DNA of 64,000 nt from Nymphaea colorata. Lineage: Eukaryota > Streptophyta > Magnoliopsida > Nymphaeales > Nymphaeaceae. Below the pieces are notes generated by a model. The model saw only the letters and a list, made by a program, of their open reading frames with translations, had not been told where the DNA came from and did no database searches. The translations under genes were made by a program, and so were the position numbers. The first letter of the stretch is position 1. Each line of letters opens with the position of its first letter. The DNA is taken from assembly GCF_008831285.2 (NCBI RefSeq), contig NC_045150.1, positions 12,319,868-12,383,867 on the forward strand, written 5' to 3'. This document shows, in pieces, positions 59,301-64,000 of this stretch.

Positions 59301-61265
59301 ATACATCAGAAAAAATAGTTTCAAAAGGTTTGGAAGCCCTTTGATTTATATTATGGAAAGGTAAAACATGACTCTTACAAAGTCCACAACTTGAACATTT
59401 TTTGACACTTGAAGTAAGAGGTAAACTTGATCTTGGAATGAGACTATCTGTCACAAGTTTTTCAATGAAATGTCGACCACAGTGTCCTAGCCGACTATGC
59501 CACAAATCAGACTCCAAAAATTGGTTAGGGCCCCTTACTTTTGATTGAAAATAGCAAGAACTTGGCACTGATGACGCATTATGAGAAAGAGAAAATGTCT
59601 TCAATCCTATATCAAAAGTGGATGAATCCTTGGGTAGACATTCCTTGAGGACGTACATATTCCCTTGACGCTCCTCTCTAGCGAACATTTTCTTCGTTTG
59701 GAGGTCCTTGACATAGACAGAAGAAGGTGTGAATTCAACAGAAGAGCTTGTATCATCAATGAGTTTAGAAATGGATATGATGTTCTTTTTGATATTGGGA
59801 GCAAGAACAACATTAGACAGTGATAGAGACGAGGATGACAATGGAATATGTGCATTTCCAATATGTGTAATAGGATGAGATTTTCCATCACCTGTTATAA
59901 TGCAACTTCTACCGTAATGAGGGGATAAGTTAGTCAATTTACCTGCATTTCCTGTCACATGGGTAGCTGCACCTGAATCCAAGAACCATTCTCCCTGCTC
60001 ATTTTGCTTTATAGTCATCTTTGAGAATGCGGCCATCAATAGCTGTTGCATATCTTCAGCGGTGGATTTAGAACTTTGTCCTCCTTGTTTATAATCATGT
60101 CTTACCCCTTTGTTTTTATTTTGAGGATTAAACCAACATTGTGCCTTCATGTGTCCTTTCTTGTTGCACTGAAAACAAATTGGTATTTTTCTTGAAGTAT
60201 CCAAAAGAGACATACCTTGGTTATGTGGTGTTGGTAGAATGCCACGACCACCATGGTTGGAGTTCCCATGGCTCTTACCAAACTTTACATTCATAGCCAA
60301 CACATTTTGGGAGTTCCCTTGATCAGTCCTTTCAATGACTCTTTTCATATTCATTTCATGTTGGAGAAGTTTACCTTGTAGTTCGTTGAAGGAAAGCAAA
60401 ACAGGAAGGACCTCAAGAGCTGTAATAAAAGCATGATAATCATGCCCAAGTCCATTCAAGGTTTGCTGCACCTTTTCCTTATCAGAAATGTTATTCCCTG
60501 AGGCAGCAAGTTGGTCTGCGACGGCCTTAATACGCCCCAAATAATCCATGATAGACGTTGAACCTTTGCTCAAATTCTGAAATTCTTTCTTTAAGTACAT
60601 AATTCGAGCTTCTGATATTTGGGAAAAGGTATCAGCAAGGGTTTCCCATAATTCTTCTGCAGTACAATCATCAGAAACTGAAAGTAACACTTGTTGAGAT
60701 AAAGTGGACAAAATATACGCAACCAGACTTTGATCACGTCTCATCCACATAGCATGTTCAGGATTGTTGTCTTCATGAACAGCAATAACTTCTCCTGCCT
60801 CATTTTTTATTTCCTGTAAGACGGATATTGGTGGAGCCTTTGTTGAACCATCGAGATGTCCAAAGAGGCCTTGACTTCTTATGAAAGGCATGATTTGCCT
60901 TTTCCAGATCAGATAATTCTCATGGTTGAGTTTTTCGGTAATAAGGTGAGGAAGAAAACTTGAGGACATGCCAGAATGCGAAAGGTTTTCCATGACAGTA
61001 GAAAGGAATGGTATATAGGTAGAAGATGAGAGGGAAAGAAGACACGATATAACAAGATGTGTCCTTGGTAAGCAAGAAGAAAAATGAACAAGAATTGCGC
61101 AAGAGACAAGTAAATTCAGGATAGAGACAAGATGAGAAAAGAGTTCTAACCAGATCAGACCTGTTTGGGCATTTCGTTTGGTAGAGATAACGTAACCTGG
61201 CGCTCTGATACCATGATAGAAATGTAGCACCAATATCTGTAACCCGAAAACAGCACTCACGCAGG

Positions 61266-61313
<48 letters not shown>

Positions 61314-64000
61314 ACAAGAAGAAACTGAGGAGAAGAAGCCGTAGCCAAAATGGTTTGCACGGCCTCTATTTATAATCTCATTTTCAGAATTCTAAGAGTC
61401 TCCAATCGTAGAATCCTAAGAGATTTCACAAGCTCCAAGGACATTAATTACATCATAGAAACCTAAGAGACTTCACATATTACAAGGATATTAACTACAA
61501 CATAGAATCCTAGGAGACTTCCCATATAACAAGGATATTAACTATAACATAGAATCCTAGGAGACTCTTCACATGTTACAAGGACATTAAATATTTTAAC
61601 ACATTCTACAAGGAGGTGGAATCCTAAGACCCCCTTCCCCCCCAACCACCACCTCCTTTAAGAGCCTTCAATTGTTGGATTGTACATATTCTGCTGTTCT
61701 CCTAGTAATGTTCACATTGTTTTGCAAGTGTTATGCCAGAATTGATGGAGAGAGAAAATCAAATTCATTAGAAACCCTAATCATGACCTAATGGTGACTA
61801 GGGGTGGTGAAAACAAATTACACTCTGGTCCTAGTAATGTTCACATTGTTTTGCAAGTGTTACGCCAGAATGGAAGGAGAGAGAAAATCAAATTAATTAG
61901 AAACCTTAATCATGACCTAATGGTGACTAGGGCAGGTGAAAACAAATTGCAGTCTGGTCAGGTCATGATCAGGTTTTCTGATGAATTTGATTTTCTTTCT
62001 CCTTCAATTCTGGCATAACACTTGCGAAGCAATGTGAACATTACTAAGAGAACAACAGAAAATGTACAATCCAACAAGTGAAGGCTCTGAAAGGAGGAGG
62101 AGGTGGTGGTGGTTTTTTTTTTTTAATTTATTTATTTGCATCAGCTTTCTGTCAATAGGAAGCTTAAAGAGCCATATTGCATGCTTCTAAGGACATATTG
62201 TAAATATACTGGAACCAATTGATACCATGAAGGTAAGTATCCTTTTTTCTACAGGGTGAAGTAACTTCTTTTTGTTATCTTTTTGGCCTTTATCTTCTAC
62301 ATTATCCTAAAAACGTTTTTGAACAAAAAGCAACTTGTATGTGTCTGTAGTTATTTACAGTTTGCTCATTGAGTTGAACTAGTTGGTATCCTTTGTGTTA
62401 TTCTTCTTTTCTAGGTGTATTGATTCATTTTCATGTTCATGATACATATTTTTCTTCTTTCTTTTTACATGTTTTTTCTGCTGCTTCTTCTTGTATGGAA
62501 ACATACCTTGTCCTTTGTACAGAGAGGTTAGTTGAATGCACACCCCTGAAACGTGCTATTGAAGTAGTTTATGCCGCAACCGTGCCAAAAGCAGCAAAAC
62601 CTTTTGTCTACATGTCAATTGTGCTTCCTCCTGAACATATAGATGTGAATGTGCATCCAACAAAGAGAGAGGTATGCTACTGTCATATTTGTTGTTGCAT
62701 ATATTCCCTTTTCGGCTTGACAAAGCAAAATAATGTGAAAATTTTGCTAATGTGCAGTAGTAATACTCTTTATCATTGTCATAATGGCATCATATGATAA
62801 ATCTACTACCTGAGAAAAAAGTTTTATATGTATCTTGTTAGTCTGTAGACTCTGTACTCTCTCTCTCTCTCTCAACATGAGTTTGATGTACCGATCATAT
62901 TTATGCTGCTTATTCTAGCTATTTTTTTCTAATTTTTCTATCCATCTTGGCTTCTTATGTTGACTTGGACTACCTTAAAGTCCCATTACCTGCCAAAAAT
63001 GGAATTGTAGAAAAGGAAAACCACCAGAGGCAAATGCATTGGTAATATAAATTAGTTCATCCATGGTCCAACCAGCTTATCAATTGGGCCCCAAAAAACT
63101 GACTATATTTTTCAGCTAATCCTGGTTTGGGATCTTTTATGGATGCAGGTTAGCTTGTTGAATCAAGAATATATAGTTGATGCTATACAAAATGCAGTTC
63201 AGTCAAAGATGATAAGCTCTAATACAGAGAGAACATTTCACATACAGGTTCCTTTCCTTATCACTGGAATTTGTCGCATAATAGTGCTTGAAAATTATCC
63301 TTGCTGTTGTTATTATTATTATTTTTTTTGGGGGTCAATGTAAGTGAAAAGGTTCCTGTCATTGTTAGTATAAACTTTGCTTCATGATAGTGTTTTTTGG
63401 CTTTTGCAATTTTTTTTGGCATGTGCCACATATGTTCATTGAGTTTTCACTTGTCAAATTTGTACATCATAAGTGTTGCTGATTGGCACTACCATGACTA
63501 TAAGATGGTGTTATCACTTATTTCTGACTTTATATTGCTATCTTGTTCTTTTTATTTATTTCACAGAAGAATAAAGTCTGTTTATATTGCTACTTTGTTC
63601 TGAAAGTATGCTGCAAGTTCAGCATGGCAGCAAGAAGGGACAAAATTCATAATTTCCTGGAGCTCTGTCGCTGGTGTAACAAACAGTTACAGTTATTTAA
63701 GCCCTTTGTCAAGCATGGGTTGATGTGCACCAATGATGAAAGGGGATGCTATGTTCTGAAGACCAATCACCAGGCTGGTTACTGCGCCTTCTTGACAATT
63801 ACTGCATCACTGCAACCTTCATTATATCCCACTGAAGGTTGCCATAAAGAAAAAAACGATAAAATACTCAGCACCACCTGAATCAAGGAGAGAAACACAT
63901 GTAGCATATATGGAAAGTAACTGATAAATGCATTTCCTTCTGTGTCAAATTTTCTGTTTTTTTCATGTAGCGGCATGTTTTTTGTTTGCACCTATCTAGC
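50370..64000 (+). CDS. MLH1: DNA mismatch repair protein MLH1, N-terminal part (gene runs off the window)
   Basis: MutL homologue; it pairs with PMS1 to form MutL-alpha in post-replicative mismatch repair and acts in meiotic crossing-over. Exons seen: 50370-50612, 54090-54262, 54769-54841, 54927-55061, 55146-55356, 62523-62671, 63149-63247. Junctions are GT-AG and in frame, giving 361 residues. Start: first ATG ahead of [20 protein letters not shown]. The GHKL ATPase motifs are present: motif I around [13 protein letters not shown] (Glu and Asn), motif II DNGHGI (about 76-80), and TTSKL with [10 protein letters not shown] for motif III (exon 2). The transducer part continues through RLVEC and HPTKRE. 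Plant MLH1 has about 730 residues, so the C-terminal half must lie beyond 64000; no further exon was identified after 63247. Intron 5 (55357-62522) carries nested mobile elements but its splice sites are intact. Confidence 0.95.
52596..52615. repeat. (AC)n microsatellite in MLH1 intron 1
   Basis: About ten AC dinucleotides inside the 3.5-kb first intron; the rest of that intron (50613-54089) shows no gene. Confidence 0.9.
55554..55727. repeat. 87-bp tandem duplication in MLH1 intron 5
   Basis: GAAGAGTTACTTTTGGAAGT at 55554 restarts at 55641. The two copies differ at only a few bases and both end in an ATTCC-ATTATAAGGAA type near-palindrome. Confidence 0.88.
56227..56682 (-). repeat. 3' LTR of the copia element
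   Basis: 456 bases. On the minus strand it starts TGTTAAAATATAAAGCC and ends ATTTCTATCA, with TG...CA termini. It contains a minus-strand TATA box (TTATAAATAG, near 56377-56386) and a (GA)n tract at about 56284-56318. The polyprotein stop codon lies within its first bases. Confidence 0.9.
56677..60993 (-). CDS. Ty1/copia Gag-Pol polyprotein, intact
   Basis: One uninterrupted frame. The ATG at 60993 (MENLSHSG) is the likely start, as the open frame upstream runs through the untranslated region and the GA tract of the LTR. It gives 1438 residues. In order: Gag (about 20-230, with [17 protein letters not shown]), a CCHC zinc knuckle ([14 protein letters not shown], about 273-286), aspartic protease (DSGA, about 339), pre-integrase (LWHSRLGHC), integrase with Asp563, Asp626 and Glu662 (D-35-E), reverse transcriptase with YVDD (about 1114-1117), and RNase H ending near SSTEAEY. 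The RNase H motif reads TDAYWAG where TDADWAG is common; the first Asp is kept. The gag-pr-int-rt-rh order marks Ty1/copia. It appears coding-competent; activity is not known. Confidence 0.95.
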   Translation of the reverse strand: MENLSHSGMSSSFLPHLITEKLNHENYLIWKRQIMPFIRSQGLFGHLDGSTKAPPISVLQEIKNEAGEVIAVHEDNNPEHAMWMRRDQSLVAYILSTLSQQVLLSVSDDCTAEELWETLADTFSQISEARIMYLKKEFQNLSKGSTSIMDYLGRIKAVADQLAASGNNISDKEKVQQTLNGLGHDYHAFITALEVLPVLLSFNELQGKLLQHEMNMKRVIERTDQGNSQNVLAMNVKFGKSHGNSNHGGRGILPTPHNQGMSLLDTSRKIPICFQCNKKGHMKAQCWFNPQNKNKGVRHDYKQGGQSSKSTAEDMQQLLMAAFSKMTIKQNEQGEWFLDSGAATHVTGNAGKLTNLSPHYGRSCIITGDGKSHPITHIGNAHIPLSSSSLSLSNVVLAPNIKKNIISISKLIDDTSSSVEFTPSSVYVKDLQTKKMFAREERQGNMYVLKECLPKDSSTFDIGLKTFSLSHNASSVPSSCYFQSKVRGPNQFLESDLWHSRLGHCGRHFIEKLVTDSLIPRSSLPLTSSVKKCSSCGLCKSHVLPFHNINQRASKPFETIFSDVWGPAPIDSMSGSRYYVLFIDSYSRFTWIYFMKHKSEVPHIFRNFYAMIQTKFSSNVVHFQCDGGGEYSSLDFIEFLREKGITRQISCPYTPQQNGVVERKHRHIVESAMSMMHDTNVPISLWTEAFHTAVYIINCLPMTLLMSKSPYFTLLGKQPDYKNLKVFGCVCYVHVDAALRNKFQDKAIQCRFVGYADEYKGFRCYDPTTKRIKTSRNVIFDEHSFDNTNEMPMTIESYDPWTSTQLFNADPVIENDVPQSEDSERAIQPSDMAQSENQEDPTQSLSHHENNNEQSNDAHRYSGLIYSRRLRDRDAHSEEDNMPHLRRSQRIRHPIHRWVSYDSLSLDFQLFMAKVGKEEEPTSFDEASKSHHWRKAMKEEMDALHECGTWEIVPRPHEKNVVGSKWVYKIKYKPDGSIERHKARLVAKGFTQQYGEDYDETFSPVIKMGTIRVIISLAVEYGWRLHQMDVKNAFLHGDLREEVYMEQPPGYTKGDSHAWVCKLRKSIYGLKQASRSWFDSFSCKIQECGFRRCPLDHSLFIYRKENIFTLLLIYVDDIVITGNSEKHIEEAKVLMMQNFKMKELGDLRFFLGVEIDRHNNRLTLTQQKYTLDLLKKSGMSDCKPVGTPSVLNQRLSAQDGELYEDPTQYRSIVGALQYLTFTRPDIIYAVNQVSQFMHAPRDTHMDAVKRILRYLKGTAGDGLVYGKSENITTGHQLMTFTDAYWAGDPDQRKSISGFCIFIGRNLVSWSCRKQKAVARSSTEAEYRCMAAGTAEVTWVRHLLEDIGEKIKTSMLMCDNQSAINIAFNPVQHGRTKHIEIDQHFVRQKVEDKEIQPIYVRTDEQVADLFTKGLTKERFWFLKGKLYMVQNHAQLEGGC
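56683..56691 (-). promoter_or_regulatory. Polypurine tract of the copia element
   Basis: On the minus strand, GAGGGAGGG immediately precedes the TGTTA start of the 3' LTR, the expected site for plus-strand DNA priming. Confidence 0.8.
61201..61213 (-). promoter_or_regulatory. Primer-binding site of the copia element
   Basis: The minus strand reads TGGTATCAGAGCG directly after the ...ATCA end of the 5' LTR. This is the standard plant copia site complementary to the 3' end of initiator tRNA-Met. Confidence 0.92.
61214..61629 (-). repeat. 5' LTR of the copia element (outer 42 bp missing)
   Basis: Matches 56227-56640 with two substitutions and one extra GA unit, then stops at ...AATCCTAAGA. The remaining 42 bases of the 3' LTR, including the TGTTA terminus, are absent and a C-rich flank follows. 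The minus-strand TATA box (near 61365-61374) is retained, so the promoter may still work. Confidence 0.9.
63248..64000 (+). other. MLH1 intron 7 region with an unrecognised ORF (63624-63881)
   Basis: After a possible acceptor (ATTTCACAG, ending 63566) the + strand is open to 63881. The part from ATG 63624 reads [20 protein letters not shown] and continues about 65 residues with several Cys and His. It does not resemble the MLH1 linker expected next (a segment leading to an MVRTDS..DPAGRL-like motif in other plants). It may be a chance ORF, an inserted exon or a relic of another gene. Confidence 0.3.

Larger units (their letters stand above)
56227..61629 (-). mobile_element. Ty1/copia LTR retrotransposon, near-complete, antisense to MLH1
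   Basis: Two LTRs enclose an intact polyprotein ORF on the minus strand. A primer-binding site (TGGTATCAGAGCG, complementary to initiator tRNA-Met) abuts the 5' LTR and a polypurine tract (GAGGGAGGG) abuts the 3' LTR. Over about 414 shared bases the LTRs differ by two substitutions and one GA unit, so insertion was recent. The 5' LTR lacks the last 42 bases present in the 3' LTR. ACCCCC occurs on both sides (56221-56226 and about 61629-61634), a possible target duplication. The element sits in the left arm of the foldback element. Confidence 0.93.
56098..62231. mobile_element. Foldback-like inverted-repeat element in MLH1 intron 5, split by a copia insertion
   Basis: 56098-56200 (from TTCATGGTATCAATTGGTTC) is the reverse complement of about 62130-62231. 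Beyond the copia element, 61650-61800 is the reverse complement of about 61960-62110. Removing the copia element (56227 to about 61629) leaves one element of about 730 bp with two long inverted arms. The left arm contains a 129-bp internal tandem duplication (61701-61829 and 61830-61959). No target-site duplication was found at the outer ends (CACACTG against GGTAAGT). It has no coding capacity. Class is uncertain: a foldback or long-TIR MITE, or an inverted duplication. Confidence 0.7.

Noticed and set aside
60994-61317. Extension of the copia polyprotein upstream to 61317
   Set aside because: The extra 108 codons run through the primer-binding site, the LTR and a GA tract giving Ser-Leu repeats. 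The ATG at 60993 starts at the expected Gag N-terminus.

Overview
The window is nuclear DNA of a flowering plant. The evidence is two intron-rich housekeeping genes with plant-type splice sites (ADCS and the first part of MLH1), a tRNA-Ser gene, an intact Ty1/copia retrotransposon, and long AT-rich intergenic DNA full of duplications and microsatellites. I cannot name the species. A 100-base run of N at 1714-1813 is an assembly gap.

Left part (1-31.2 kb) is accessory DNA. It opens with a possible minus-strand exon at the edge and a frameshifted relic of an aromatic amino acid decarboxylase gene (about 1310-1670). Next comes copy A of a large direct segmental duplication (1814 to about 7974). 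Copy B lies at 21737 to about 31236 and carries extra DNA, notably a probable 2-kb solo LTR (22996-25000). Between the copies are local tandem duplications, an extremely AT-rich tract (12.1-12.6 kb), and a compound tandem repeat at about 13.9-20.7 kb. That compound unit consists of a leader, an array of a 93-bp minisatellite, and an acidic/glycine-rich ORF. It occurs about two and a half times, with reading-frame damage in both ORF copies.

Central part (31.2-46 kb): a complete ADCS gene (aminodeoxychorismate synthase, the PabA-PabB fusion of plastid folate synthesis) in 13 coding exons on the + strand. The reconstructed product is 904 residues.

Right part (46-64 kb): intergenic DNA, a tRNA-Ser(UGA) gene at 48816-48896, then MLH1 (DNA mismatch repair) on the + strand. 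Seven coding exons (361 residues, the ATPase half) are visible before the window ends. Intron 5 of MLH1 is 7.2 kb because it holds a foldback-like inverted-repeat element, into whose left arm an antisense, apparently intact copia element (56227-61629) has inserted.

ADCS and MLH1 have unrelated functions, so no operon-like logic applies. The interest lies in the layered repeat history. I found no convincing evidence of a new enzymatic or defence system.
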